Notes: generated by a model from the sequence alone, not told the origin. A stretch of 64,000 bases of DNA from Planktosalinus lacus (GCF_014640155.1 NZ_BMGK01000003.1:1-64000), one strand, 5' to 3'; numbered from the stretch's first letter, positions 35,657 through 46,470 are shown. Numbers and translations: made by a program.

Positions 35657-36229
35657 TTGATTTTGCAAACTACCCTTCACATAAAAAACCTTGTTTGTGC
35701 ACGCTGCATTATGACACTCCAAAACATTTTGCAACGGCTCGAAATCCCTTACGACAAAGTTTCCCTGGGAGAAGTTGTCTTGGAAAAGCCTTTAACAAAA
35801 AATCAGCAAAATGCCTTTCAGTCCGAAATCAAAAAAGTAGGCTTTGAACTTTTGGAAGATAAAAATGAACGGCTTGTTAACCGTATAAAATCCATCATTA
35901 TTGCTGATATTTATGAAGGAGAAGGGTCTGGTAATCAAAATCTTTCTGTGATCCTCAGCAAGCAATTGCATATTGATTACAGTCACCTGAGTAATCTGTT
36001 CACAGCTATAGAAGGCAAAAGTATCAATACGTTTCAGCAGAACATCAAGATAGAACGTATTAAAGAACTGCTCGAATATGATGAATTAAGCATCACCCAA
36101 ATAGCATATGATCTGGGGTTTGGTAACGCAGGGTACCTTTCCACAGCATTTAAAAAACACACCGGTATTACCCCATCTCAATACCGCAGGTTGCACCTCA
36201 AAAACCGGAAAGCCATTGATTCTGCTTAA
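35657..36229 (+). CDS. AraC-type regulator with an HMA-like N-terminal domain
   Basis: A 190-residue protein. The first ~65 residues resemble an HMA fold, with LHIKNLVCARCIMTLQ placing C14 and C17 where a metal-binding CxxC stands. Residues about 90-185 are a complete AraC DNA-binding domain with two HTH motifs (ITQIAYDLGFGNAGYLSTAF and the closing GITPSQYR). No ATG fits the beginning; TTG at 35657 or 35663 is the likely start. The fusion suggests direct metal sensing coupled to control of the surrounding copper genes; that is inference. Confidence 0.82.
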   Translation: MILQTTLHIKNLVCARCIMTLQNILQRLEIPYDKVSLGEVVLEKPLTKNQQNAFQSEIKKVGFELLEDKNERLVNRIKSIIIADIYEGEGSGNQNLSVILSKQLHIDYSHLSNLFTAIEGKSINTFQQNIKIERIKELLEYDELSITQIAYDLGFGNAGYLSTAFKKHTGITPSQYRRLHLKNRKAIDSA

Positions 36230-36290
36230 AAATTCCTTAAAATCATAACTTCTTACCATTTTTTTATAAGTCTTTTCATTTCATAGTCCG

Positions 36291-36298
36291 TAACTTTG
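36291..36298 (+). promoter_or_regulatory. Candidate -7 box (TAACTTTG) of the csp gene
   Basis: TAACTTTG matches TAnnTTTG and lies 25 bp upstream of the ATG at 36324. T-rich sequence lies at the -33 distance, without a clean TTTG. Confidence 0.5.
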
Positions 36299-36323
36299 AT
36301 GTAAATCTTTAAAAATCAAAATT

Positions 36324-36644
36324 ATGCAAAATGAAAAGTTAATACATGCGTTGGGAAATTGCATCAATCACTGTAATTATTGCGCAGATGCCTGCCTCGA
36401 TGATGACAATGTAAAAATGATGGTAAACTGTATTCGAACAGACCGTGTTTGTGCAGAAGTCTGTGCAGCACTCAACCAGATTCTCGCTACAGGATTTAAA
36501 GATGTGGACGGCCTTGTGCAATACTGTATCAAAGTATGCAACGCCTGTGCAGATGAATGTGAACAACACGATCATCCACACTGCCAGGAATGCGCAAAAG
36601 CTTGTAGAAATTGTGCACAAGCCTGTGAAGAATACCTGGCTTAA
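36324..36644 (+). CDS. Four-helix-bundle copper storage protein (Csp-like)
   Basis: A 106-residue protein with 16 cysteines spaced as CxxC/CxxxC along four helices (CINHCNYCADAC, CIRTDRVCAEVC, CIKVCNACADEC, CQECAKACRNCAQAC) and a few His. This is the Csp/DUF326 pattern, where the Cys line the inside of a helical bundle that can bind many Cu(I) ions. No signal peptide, so cytosolic. It has its own promoter between the AraC regulator and the P-type ATPase. Confidence 0.92.
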   Translation: MQNEKLIHALGNCINHCNYCADACLDDDNVKMMVNCIRTDRVCAEVCAALNQILATGFKDVDGLVQYCIKVCNACADECEQHDHPHCQECAKACRNCAQACEEYLA

Positions 36645-37006
36645 TATCAGTCAACTAATTTTAATGTGAGTTCGAAGTATTTGTCCGTGAAAAACCGCTC
36701 AATCCGTGTCATCTGCGTGCTATCCTATACTTATAAATAAAAACAGCACGCTGATAACACTGATTTGACGAATAAACGCTGATTTATCAGTGATCTCTTT
36801 TCTGTTTTCCAAATCACGTCTTACGTCCTAAGTCTTGCAGTCCTATGTCTTTATACTTAATACTGTTTAAAAATCTCTTTTCTGGAGGTCTAGGCAGATA
36901 CGTGCTGTCCCATCCCCATCCACAAAAAATCAAAAGTCTTTGCCATAAAAATAGAATCCCTTCTGTTAAATTGGCCGTACTTTTGTTAAACTAAAAGTAG
37001 CATGTA
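36645..37006. repeat. Intergenic region with a hairpin repeat and heptad units
   Basis: No gene is visible in these 362 bp. AATCCGTGTCATCTGCGTGCT (36701-36721; 21 bases, arms only outlined here) pairs with a near-complementary arm at 36745-36765, giving a long hairpin with four mismatches. At 36818-36849 GTC recurs at 7, 7, 8 and 7 base intervals (ACGTCTT-ACGTCCT-AAGTCTT pattern), the same style as the heptad arms elsewhere in the window, but only one arm is evident. The region just before the ATPase (36870-37006) shows nothing further. Confidence 0.5.
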
Positions 37007-39754
37007 ATGAAACATACCTATACAATCAATGGAATGACCTGCAACGGCTGTCGTTCCCACGTAGAAAAAACACTGAACGAACTGGATGGAGTGACCCAAG
37101 CCTCTGTGAACCTTGAAACTGCAGAAGCAGTCATTGAAATGGAATCCCATATAGAGCTGGATACCTTTCAAAATGCCCTGAAAGAAGCCGGAGGAAACTA
37201 CACCATACATATGCCGGGAACCCAAACAACAACAAAAGGCAACGTTATGAAACACACCTATCCCATCACCGGAATGACCTGCAACGGCTGCCGTTCTCAT
37301 GTGGAAAAAACACTTTCTGAAGTAGACGGCGTTAACCACGCTACTGTTGACTTGGAAAAGGCCGAGGCCACCATTGAAATGGACTCACACATCCCCATTG
37401 AAACGTTTCAAAAAGCCCTCAAGGATGGAGGCGGGAATTACCAAATCCACAAACCCGGGGCCGATAAGCATCAACAAGATAACCAAAAGCAAGAAAAAGA
37501 AACCCCAAAGGGAAAAGGTACGGGCACCTTTTACTGCCCCATGCATTGCGAAGGGGACAAAACCTATAACGAACCCGGCGATTGCCCCGTATGCGGGATG
37601 GACCTTGTTGAGGAAATGCAAATGCCATCCGGCGGAACGCAATATACCTGCCCCATGCACCCCGAAGTGGTGAAAGACGAACCCGGAAATTGTCCCATTT
37701 GCGGGATGGAGTTGGTGCCCAAAGAAGCCGACCTCTCCGCAGAAAAAAAGACCTATAACAAACTGCTCAAAAAGTTTAAAATAGCGGTGGTTTTTACCCT
37801 GCCCATTTTTATCATTGCCATGTCTGAAATGCTACCGGGCAATCCTTTGTATGACTGGATGGAGATGAAATACTGGAACTGGGTGCAACTGGCACTTTCC
37901 ATTCCCGTGGTATTTTACGCCACCTGGATGTTTTTTGAACGTGGCTGGCGTTCCATCGTTACCTGGAACCTCAATATGTTTACCCTCATTGCCATTGGTG
38001 CAGGGGTGGCCTGGTTGTTCAGTGTGGTGGGCTTGCTGTTACCCGATATATTTCCCGATCAATTTAAAACCCATATGGGAACCGTGCATGTGTATTTTGA
38101 AGCCGCCACTGTTATTCTCACACTAGTATTGCTGGGGCAGTTACTGGAAGCAAGGGCGCACAGCAAAACCAATTCGGCCATCAAGGAACTGTTGAAATTG
38201 GCACCCAATAAAGCCATTCGCATTGTGGATGGTGAGGAAGAAGAAATTCCCACAGATAAGATCCAAAAAGGAGATGAGCTACGCGTAAAACCGGGCGATA
38301 AGGTGCCGGTGGACGGAACCATCAAAAGCGGTTACAGCAGTCTGGACGAATCCATGATTACCGGAGAGCCTATTCCTGTGGATAAAAAAGAAGGCGATCC
38401 TGTGAGCTCGGGAACCATCAACGGCAACCGCAGTTTCACCATGACCGCTGAAAAAGTGGGCAACGAAACCTTGCTGGCTCAAATCATCAAAATGGTCAAT
38501 GAAGCCAGTCGTTCGCAAGCACCCATTCAAAAACTGGCTGATAAAATATCCGGGGTTTTTGTGCCCATTGTAGTGCTCATTTCTATACTCACTTTTATCG
38601 TTTGGGCCATCTACGGCCCGGAACCCAGCTATGCCTATGCGTTGATCAATGCCATCGCCGTTCTCATCATTGCCTGCCCTTGTGCATTGGGACTGGCAAC
38701 ACCCATGTCCGTGATGGTAGGCGTAGGGAAAGGGGCACAAAACGGAGTGCTCATTAAAAATGCGCAGGCACTGGAACAAATGGACAAGATTGATGCCTTG
38801 ATTATTGATAAAACCGGGACGATTACTGAAGGAAAGCCCTCGGTGGAAAAATCGGTTTCGGTATCAGACTCTTTTTCAGAGGATGAGGTGCTGCAATTCA
38901 TAGCTTCGGTGAATGCTAACAGTGAGCATCCTTTGGCTGAAGCAACGGTAGCTTTCGCGAAAGAAAAGAAGCTGGAAGTCACCAAGTCAAGCGATTTTGA
39001 TTCCGTCACAGGAAAAGGAGTCACCGGCGAAGTCAACGGAAAGCAAATTGCTGTGGGGAATGACAAACTGATGGACCAAGTAAAAGCCAACATAACCCCC
39101 GAAGTAAAAAAACAAGTAGAAGCCGAGCAGCAACAAGGAAAAACGGTCTCCTATCTGGCGGTGGAAAATCAGGTAGCGGGCTATATCACCATTACCGACC
39201 CCATCAAAAAAACCAGCCGCCAAGCCATTCAGGAATTGATGGATGCAGGGGTCGAAGTATTTATGCTAACGGGTGACAATGAAAACACCGCAGCCGCCGT
39301 TGCAGGCGAGTTACACCTTTCAGGCTTTAAAGCCGGGATGCTGCCCGAAGACAAGTTGAACGAAGTAAAACGCCTTCAAAGTGAAGGCAAAAAAGTAGCT
39401 ATGGCCGGTGACGGCATCAATGATGCACCCGCATTGGCACAAGCAGATATTGGGATTGCCATGGGCACGGGAACCGATGTGGCTATAGAAAGTGCAAAAA
39501 TTACTTTGGTAAAGGGAGACCTTCAGGGCGTTGTTAAAGCCAAAATGCTAAGCAAAAAAGTAATGCGCAACATCAAGCAAAATTTGTTTTTTGCATTAAT
39601 TTACAACACGTTGGGTGTTCCCATCGCTGCAGGGGTCTTATTCCCCTTCTTTGGCATCCTGCTTTCCCCAATGATCGCAGCCCTGGCCATGAGTTTTAGC
39701 TCGGTTTCGGTCATTGCCAATGCCCTGAGGCTGAAGCGGGCCCGCATCGGTTAA
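37007..39754 (+). CDS. copA: Copper-translocating P1B-type ATPase
   Basis: A 915-residue exporter. Two HMA domains in tandem (residues 1-80 and 81-160) each begin MKHTY and carry [15 protein letters not shown]. Two short heavy-metal-binding motifs follow ([11 protein letters not shown]...CPVCGMDL and [10 protein letters not shown]...CPICGMEL). The ATPase core has CPC in [13 protein letters not shown], the phosphorylation site [15 protein letters not shown] for nucleotide binding, and [16 protein letters not shown]. It pumps Cu(I) from the cytosol to the periplasm. The HMA repeat is an internal duplication of 240 bp that includes the ATG, so a shorter product from 37247 is possible. Confidence 0.95.
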   Translation: MKHTYTINGMTCNGCRSHVEKTLNELDGVTQASVNLETAEAVIEMESHIELDTFQNALKEAGGNYTIHMPGTQTTTKGNVMKHTYPITGMTCNGCRSHVEKTLSEVDGVNHATVDLEKAEATIEMDSHIPIETFQKALKDGGGNYQIHKPGADKHQQDNQKQEKETPKGKGTGTFYCPMHCEGDKTYNEPGDCPVCGMDLVEEMQMPSGGTQYTCPMHPEVVKDEPGNCPICGMELVPKEADLSAEKKTYNKLLKKFKIAVVFTLPIFIIAMSEMLPGNPLYDWMEMKYWNWVQLALSIPVVFYATWMFFERGWRSIVTWNLNMFTLIAIGAGVAWLFSVVGLLLPDIFPDQFKTHMGTVHVYFEAATVILTLVLLGQLLEARAHSKTNSAIKELLKLAPNKAIRIVDGEEEEIPTDKIQKGDELRVKPGDKVPVDGTIKSGYSSLDESMITGEPIPVDKKEGDPVSSGTINGNRSFTMTAEKVGNETLLAQIIKMVNEASRSQAPIQKLADKISGVFVPIVVLISILTFIVWAIYGPEPSYAYALINAIAVLIIACPCALGLATPMSVMVGVGKGAQNGVLIKNAQALEQMDKIDALIIDKTGTITEGKPSVEKSVSVSDSFSEDEVLQFIASVNANSEHPLAEATVAFAKEKKLEVTKSSDFDSVTGKGVTGEVNGKQIAVGNDKLMDQVKANITPEVKKQVEAEQQQGKTVSYLAVENQVAGYITITDPIKKTSRQAIQELMDAGVEVFMLTGDNENTAAAVAGELHLSGFKAGMLPEDKLNEVKRLQSEGKKVAMAGDGINDAPALAQADIGIAMGTGTDVAIESAKITLVKGDLQGVVKAKMLSKKVMRNIKQNLFFALIYNTLGVPIAAGVLFPFFGILLSPMIAALAMSFSSVSVIANALRLKRARIG

Positions 39755-39762
39755 CCCATATC

Positions 39763-39822
39763 CCCGCGACATTGTCCTCCGAAACAAGCGATAGCAGCAG
39801 TGGAGGGGGAAGGTGGAAAATC
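39763..39822. repeat. Structured dispersed repeat, copy 1
   Basis: Shares an exact 17 bp core CCGAAACAAGCGATAGC (39779-39795) and flanking similarity with 46062-46117. The outer CCGC/GTGG and inner CCTCC/GGAGG arms can pair. It directly follows the copA stop codon. Confidence 0.65.
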
Positions 39823-40141
39823 GAAGATTCAACGTAGCTAATCTCGTCAAACCAAAGCGAACCCCCTTTTTTTTATCATCCCGATCCGCCTGAAACAGAT
39901 CGTGATGCCGGTGTAAAAGTTTATAGTTCATGGCGGAGCGCTTTGACAGGCTTTCTCAATTTTGTTAAGGTGGCAGCGGCTTTGTAGTTCAGGGATTAAG
40001 GGTTTTGTTGTGGGCTTCAGAGGGTGCCCCGAGCTTGACACAAGAGCGGGGGTAAAGCGGTCGATATCCGTTCAAGCCTCTCATCTAAATACCAACAGTA
40101 TGGATACAGCATAGATGAAGGGAGGATGCTGTATGGTTAAA

Positions 40142-40232
40142 GCGTCCATATTTCGTCCTTCCTTCGAGTTTCTTTCAAGAAAAGTCCCTGTATACGGGCT
40201 AAACTCCAAAGAAACTCGAAGGATGGACGTCT
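40142..40232. repeat. Inverted repeat with 16+ bp arms
   Basis: TCCTTCGAGTTTCTTT (about 40158-40173) is the reverse complement of AAAGAAACTCGAAGGA (about 40210-40225), and CGTCCAT / ATGGACG extend the similarity outward with a gap in the left arm. The loop is about 36 bp. It may be a decayed dispersed element. Confidence 0.55.
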
Positions 40233-40385
40233 TAGCATAGCTTCATCCCTTGCTATGACTGCAATAAAAGTAGCATTGTTTATGGAAATACTAAATGAAT
40301 TCCCTATGTTTGAGTAGTATAACCTTGTTTTCTTGCTTTTTTTGGCTGAAAACATTTTAAAAAACCTTCTTTAATCAAATTTTCG

Positions 40386-40393
40386 TAAATTTG
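40386..40393 (+). promoter_or_regulatory. Candidate -7 box (TAAATTTG)
   Basis: TAAATTTG matches the TAnnTTTG consensus and lies 8 bp upstream of the ATG at 40402, so the leader would be only a few bases. A T-rich stretch lies at the -33 distance. Confidence 0.45.
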
Positions 40394-40401
40394 ACATATC
40401 T

Positions 40402-40803
40402 ATGCAAAAAACCATCTCCATAGCACTGTCACTCTTGCTCCTGCTAAGCACCACAGGCCTGACCTATGGGCAGCACTTTTGTGAAGGGGTATTGGTCGAC
40501 AAATCATTTGCCATTGGCTTTGAAATCATGAGCTGCGATGAAGTGGAGGCGGATGATTCGTGTGAAAACAACCCGGCGGAAGACGATTGCTGCGCTGATA
40601 CCTACTTTCAGATCCAAACCGATAAAGAGTTTTCCGGAAAGAGCTCCTATGCTTCTTTGGAGATCCCTTCATTTGTTACTTCTGATGCGAACTTTTTAGT
40701 AGAAGTTGATATCTTTTCAAAAGAACAACGTTTGTTTGCATATTATACACCCCCTGAAAGGCCTTTTGACCTGCACGCACTTTTTCAAACCTATTTGATT
40801 TAG
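40402..40803 (+). CDS. HYC_CC_PP family secreted protein (second copy)
   Basis: A 133-residue protein with signal peptide (about residues 1-24) and the family motifs HFCEGVLVDKS, DDCCAD and YTPPERPFDLHALFQTYLI. It is distantly similar to the protein at 26711, and both stand next to a large metal-related membrane protein gene (an RND pump there, a TonB receptor here). Conserved Cys and His suggest metal binding at the cell envelope. It precedes the receptor by 67 bp and is probably cotranscribed with it. Confidence 0.8.
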   Translation: MQKTISIALSLLLLLSTTGLTYGQHFCEGVLVDKSFAIGFEIMSCDEVEADDSCENNPAEDDCCADTYFQIQTDKEFSGKSSYASLEIPSFVTSDANFLVEVDIFSKEQRLFAYYTPPERPFDLHALFQTYLI

Positions 40804-40870
40804 ACGATTCTAAAAAAAATCGAAACATGTTCGCCCCGGGCGACTTTATTTTCATGTAATTTTTTAGAAT

Positions 40871-43114
40871 ATGTACTATAAACACCTTTGGCTATTAGCA
40901 CTCTGTCTGGGCCTGCAAACCTTACAAGCACAAGAAAAACTGTCCGGAATCCTATTTGAAGGTTCCGAACCGGATAAAAACGTTCCGCTCTCGGGAGCCA
41001 ATATCTATTGGGAGGGGACAGAAACCGGAACCATCACCGACTTTAACGGAGCGTTTGAACTGCCTTACAAAAAAGAATACAGCAAACTGATTGTGAGCTA
41101 TGTGGGCTATAAAACAGATACCTTATCTGTGACAGGACCGGGTTTTATTAAGCATTGGCTAGTGCCGGAAGGCACGCTGGACGAAGTGGTCATCCAAAAC
41201 CGGAAACAAACCAGCTTTCGTTCTTATTTACAGGCGCAGAACGTCACCAATGTAAGTAGTGCAGAATTACTCAAAGCAGCCTGTTGTAACCTGGCAGAAA
41301 GTTTTGAAACCAATCCGTCCATCGATGTGAATTTTCCCGATGCCCTTACAGGAAACCGGCAGATTAAAATGCTGGGGTTAACCAGTCCCTACACGCTGAT
41401 TGCCATAGAAAATATTCCCTCCATTCGTGGGGCGTCACAGGCGTATGGCCTAAGCTTTATTCCCGGTACCTGGGTGGAAAGCATACAGATATCAAAAGGA
41501 GCGGGCAGTGTGATTAACGGTTATGAAAGCATTGCCGGGCAAATCAATGCCGAATTGCAAAAGCCATTAACCGATGAACGTTTCTTCCTGAATGCCTATG
41601 CCGGTGCTGATGGGCGTCTGGAACTCAACAACCACTTAAACTTTAAACTCAATAAAAACTGGTCTACAGGTTTGTACCTGCACGGTAACCTGCGGGACAC
41701 CAAAAACGATATGAATGACGACGGCTTTCTGGACAACCCCTTGCAAGAACAATTAAATGTGATGAACCGCTGGCAATATACCGATGAAGAAAAGGGGTGG
41801 GTGGGTTTTTTGAACCTTCGTTTTTTGACAGACAGCAAGCAAACCGGGGAAGTGGGGTTTAACCCTGAAAACGATAAGCTAACCACCAATGCCTGGGGTG
41901 CCGAAATAGAAACCACCCGGGCCGAGGCTGTGTTGAAACTGGGCTATGTATTCCCGGAAATACCCTATCAGTCTTTCGGGTTTCAGGGGGCATACAGTCA
42001 TCATGAGCAAGATTCCTACTTTGGCATGAATGTGTATGATATTCAGCACGAAAGTTTCTATTCCAATTTGAATTTCAACTCGATTATTGGCGATTCCCGG
42101 CATAATTTTAAAACAGGCCTGAGTTTTACTTATGATCGCTATGATGAAAGCGTCCTGACGGATACCTATTTGCGTACAGAAAATTCAGTAGGAGCCTTTT
42201 TTGAGTATGCCTATGACAACCTCAGTGATGTATTGCTCACCGCGGGCGTTCGCGTGGACCATCATAATTTAATAGGGACATTTGTAACACCACGCTTTCA
42301 TATGCGCTATACACCCTGGGAAAAATCTTCTCTAAAGGCTTCTTTTGGTCGTGGCGTGAGGGCACCCAGTATTTTTGCTGAAAACCAACAGCTTTTTGGT
42401 TCGTCGAGGTCGATTTCCATTTTGAATAGCGGCGGTGATTTTTATGGATTGGACGCCGAAGACGCCTGGAATTACGGTGTTTCCTTTATGCAGGGATTCC
42501 GTCTTTTTAACAGGGATGCTGATATAGTCTTTGACTTTTACCGAACCGATTTCCGCAATCAGGTAGTCGTGGATTGGGAAGACCCCCGGCAAGTGCGTTT
42601 TTACAACCTGGAAGGCAGCAGTTATGCCAACAGTTTTCAGACCGAAGTGAATGTTAGCCCTGCAGAAAGGCTCGATGTCAGGCTATCATACCGTCTCTTT
42701 GATGTACAAACCGATTATTTGGAAGGAAAACTCCAAAAACCACTCACACCAAAACATCGTTTTTTTGCAAATATTGCTTATGAGACAGGGTTGACAGAAA
42801 AAGGGGCACAGTGGAAATTTGATGCCACATACAATTGGCTGAGTGAACAGCGTTTTCCAAATACGCTATCAAACCCTGAAGCATATCGATTGAATGAAAT
42901 GACATCAGATTTAAACACCTTGAATGTACAAATCACCCGTGTGTTTAGCCCAAAATTTGAAATCTATGCAGGCGGTGAAAACATCACCAATGTGCGACAA
43001 TCCAATCCCATTGTTGCGGCCGATGATCCTTTTGGGGAATATTTTGATACGACTTTTGTGTATGGCCCCATTTTTGGGAGTATGTATTATGCCGGATTGC
43101 GATGGAAATTATAA
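40871..43114 (+). CDS. TonB-dependent outer membrane receptor
   Basis: A 747-residue protein: signal peptide (about residues 1-20), a carboxypeptidase-regulatory-like domain (about 22-105, LSGANIYWEGTETGTITDFNGAF), a plug (about 110-235, LLKAACCNLAESFETNPS and IQISKGAGSVINGYESIAGQI), and a 22-strand-type barrel ending ...SMYYAGLRWKL with the typical aromatic/hydrophobic terminus. The CC pair in the plug is notable in this copper context. It takes up a ligand, possibly a metal complex, with TonB energy. The HMA gene that follows supports a metal role. Confidence 0.9.
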   Translation: MYYKHLWLLALCLGLQTLQAQEKLSGILFEGSEPDKNVPLSGANIYWEGTETGTITDFNGAFELPYKKEYSKLIVSYVGYKTDTLSVTGPGFIKHWLVPEGTLDEVVIQNRKQTSFRSYLQAQNVTNVSSAELLKAACCNLAESFETNPSIDVNFPDALTGNRQIKMLGLTSPYTLIAIENIPSIRGASQAYGLSFIPGTWVESIQISKGAGSVINGYESIAGQINAELQKPLTDERFFLNAYAGADGRLELNNHLNFKLNKNWSTGLYLHGNLRDTKNDMNDDGFLDNPLQEQLNVMNRWQYTDEEKGWVGFLNLRFLTDSKQTGEVGFNPENDKLTTNAWGAEIETTRAEAVLKLGYVFPEIPYQSFGFQGAYSHHEQDSYFGMNVYDIQHESFYSNLNFNSIIGDSRHNFKTGLSFTYDRYDESVLTDTYLRTENSVGAFFEYAYDNLSDVLLTAGVRVDHHNLIGTFVTPRFHMRYTPWEKSSLKASFGRGVRAPSIFAENQQLFGSSRSISILNSGGDFYGLDAEDAWNYGVSFMQGFRLFNRDADIVFDFYRTDFRNQVVVDWEDPRQVRFYNLEGSSYANSFQTEVNVSPAERLDVRLSYRLFDVQTDYLEGKLQKPLTPKHRFFANIAYETGLTEKGAQWKFDATYNWLSEQRFPNTLSNPEAYRLNEMTSDLNTLNVQITRVFSPKFEIYAGGENITNVRQSNPIVAADDPFGEYFDTTFVYGPIFGSMYYAGLRWKL

Positions 43115-43140
43115 ATTTATAACCTTAAAACAATTTAAAA

Positions 43141-43491
43141 ATGAAAAATGTATTAGTAGCTACTGTGTTCTTTTTGTTTGCTTTTAGCATTCAGGCACAA
43201 GATAAAAATGCCAAAGCCATTATTGAAGTAGACGGGGTATGCATGATGTGTAAAGAACGCATCGAAAAAGCCGCCATCAAAACCAAAGGTGTGAAATCAG
43301 CGGTATGGGATGTGCAAACGCATATGCTTGCTCTTATTTATGACGAGCGAAAAACCCATCTGGATACGATTCACCAACGGATAGCAGACGTAGGACACGA
43401 CACTGAAAAAATAACGGCCACTGAAAAAGCCTATAATAGTGTGCATAACTGTTGCAGATATCGTGATGAAGCTGTGGTTGATGAGCATTAA
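43141..43491 (+). CDS. Secreted heavy-metal-associated domain protein
   Basis: A 116-residue protein with a cleavable signal peptide (about residues 1-19, ending IQAQ). The HMA domain (about 25-92) has GVCMMCKERIEKAA at the metal site. The C-terminus carries HNCCRYRDE, matching the ECCKYDHE tail of the protein at 35165. It probably binds copper in the periplasm, next to the TonB receptor encoded just upstream. Confidence 0.85.
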   Translation: MKNVLVATVFFLFAFSIQAQDKNAKAIIEVDGVCMMCKERIEKAAIKTKGVKSAVWDVQTHMLALIYDERKTHLDTIHQRIADVGHDTEKITATEKAYNSVHNCCRYRDEAVVDEH

Positions 43492-43516
43492 CAAGTTCAT
43501 CAAATTTTGTATAATA

Positions 43517-43547
43517 AAAACGCCTTTTCATTTGAAAAGGCGTTTTT
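43517..43547 (+). terminator. Terminator at the end of the copper island
   Basis: AAAACGCCTTTTC (43517-43529) and GAAAAGGCGTTTT (43534-43546) are perfect arms with a 4 bp loop and flanking A and T runs, so it can work in both directions between the HMA gene and groEL. Confidence 0.88.
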
Positions 43548-43565
43548 ACTTTATAATTTTAAACT

Positions 43566-43584
43566 CCCCCTCTATTGGAGGGGG
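43566..43584 (-). terminator. GC-rich hairpin after groEL
   Basis: CCCCCTC (43566-43572) pairs with GAGGGGG (43578-43584). It lies 18 bp beyond the groEL stop codon on the minus strand. The T run is weak, so the hairpin at 43517-43547 may do most of the termination. Confidence 0.5.
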
Positions 43585-43601
43585 CTGGGGGGAGGACAGG
43601 A

Positions 43602-45666
<2,065 letters not shown>

Positions 45667-45668
<2 letters not shown>

Positions 45669-45942
45669 AAACAATTGCAAGGATATCATCCTCACGCATA
45701 ATAAGGTAATCATTACCGTCTAGTTTTAATTCGGTACCGGCATATTTTCCGTATAGGACGGTGTCGCCTACTTTAACGGTCATTTTGTGGTCTTTTTTTC
45801 CGGAACCCACGGCAACTACTTTGCCTTTTTGAGGTTTTTCTTTTGCAGAATCAGGAATGTAAATACCTGAGGCAGTTTTGGTTTCAGCTTCTTGTGCTTC
45901 TACCAAAACACGGTCTGATAAAGGTTGAATTTTTAATGCCAT
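45667..45942 (-). CDS. groES: Co-chaperonin GroES
   Basis: A 91-residue protein. [30 protein letters not shown] is the conserved N-terminal part including the mobile loop; [20 protein letters not shown] and the closing [13 protein letters not shown] complete the fold. It caps the GroEL ring. The stop codon touches the heptad arm of the inserted element. A sigma-54-like site is located 39-55 bp upstream of the start. Confidence 0.97.
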
Positions 45943-45980
45943 ATAATTTGAATTTTAAATTAGTTTTTACAACTGCTAAT

Positions 45981-45997
45981 TGGCAGAAATTATGCCA
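45981..45997 (-). promoter_or_regulatory. Sigma-54-like promoter of groES
   Basis: On the minus strand TGGCATAATTTCTGCC has GG and GC separated by 10 bases, as in -24/-12 promoters (TGGCAC-N5-TTGC). The block is a near-palindrome (TGGCA...TGCCA). It lies about 40 bp upstream of the groES ATG, which fits the expected start. A sigma-54 activator gene lies 2 kb away in the same gene block. Confidence 0.55.
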
Positions 45998-46024
45998 CTG
46001 CTTAAACTACTGACAGTTTGAAAC

Positions 46025-46053
46025 AAAAAATGCCAGCTTGTCATAAGCCGGCA
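46025..46053 (-). terminator. secG terminator
   Basis: On the minus strand TGCCGGCTT-atgac-AAGCTGGCA forms a stem with one mismatch, followed by TTTTTTG. It lies between secG and groES and isolates the groES promoter. Confidence 0.75.
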
Positions 46054-46061
46054 AAAAAAAT

Positions 46062-46117
46062 CCCGCGACACTGTCCCCCGAAACAAGCGATAGCTGTGGA
46101 GGAGGAAGGCGGGAATC
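46062..46117. repeat. Structured dispersed repeat, copy 2
   Basis: Contains the same 17 bp core CCGAAACAAGCGATAGC (46078-46094) as 39779-39795. Outer arms CCCGC (46062-46066) and GCGGG (46109-46113) pair perfectly; inner arms CCCCC/GGAGG fit on the minus strand with G-U pairing. It lies in the secG 3' untranslated region, before the terminator. Confidence 0.65.
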
Positions 46118-46135
46118 TAAAGTTTTGTTTTATTT

Positions 46136-46462
46136 CTACTCGTTTGGAGTTTGCTCAACGGGTGTTGAAGGAATTGGACTGGTTCTTTCAGTTGCATCGA
46201 GAGCTCTTGAATCTTGAGATCCACCTCCGCTCATAATAGATACATTTGACAATAAAATCAAACCTAAAAGCAGCACTGCTAGTGTCCAGGTGCTTTTATC
46301 CAAAAAGTCGGTGGTTTTTTGAACTCCACCCAATTGTTGTGTGCCACCACCTCCAAAAGAAGAAGAAAGCCCGCCACCCTTAGGGTTTTGAACCATGATA
46401 ACAACGACTAATAAAAACGCTACAAGAACGATTAATATTAAAAAAACTGTGAACGTGCTCAT
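46136..46462 (-). CDS. secG: Preprotein translocase subunit SecG
   Basis: A 108-residue protein with two membrane segments (about residues 4-22 and 58-76). The motif VVVIMVQNPKGGGLSSSFGGGG between them is characteristic of SecG. The polar C-terminal tail is typical of the class. It supports SecYE during export. It follows the TPR protein gene by 8 bp. Confidence 0.94.
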   Translation of the reverse strand: MSTFTVFLILIVLVAFLLVVVIMVQNPKGGGLSSSFGGGGTQQLGGVQKTTDFLDKSTWTLAVLLLGLILLSNVSIMSGGGSQDSRALDATERTSPIPSTPVEQTPNE

Positions 46463-46470
46463 TGAAATAG

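Larger units (their letters stand above)
39755..40401. other. Gene-free region with several repeats
   Basis: No convincing gene. It holds one copy of a structured repeat (39763-39822), a hairpin CATCCCGATC / GATCGTGATG (39877-39907), a second long inverted repeat (40142-40232) and, at its right end, a promoter for the next gene. The only long frame (40137-40355, minus) runs through the inverted repeat and looks like a repeat artefact. Confidence 0.5.

Noticed and set aside
40137-40355. 72-residue minus-strand frame
   Set aside because: It crosses a long inverted repeat, and its sequence looks like a translated dispersed repeat.
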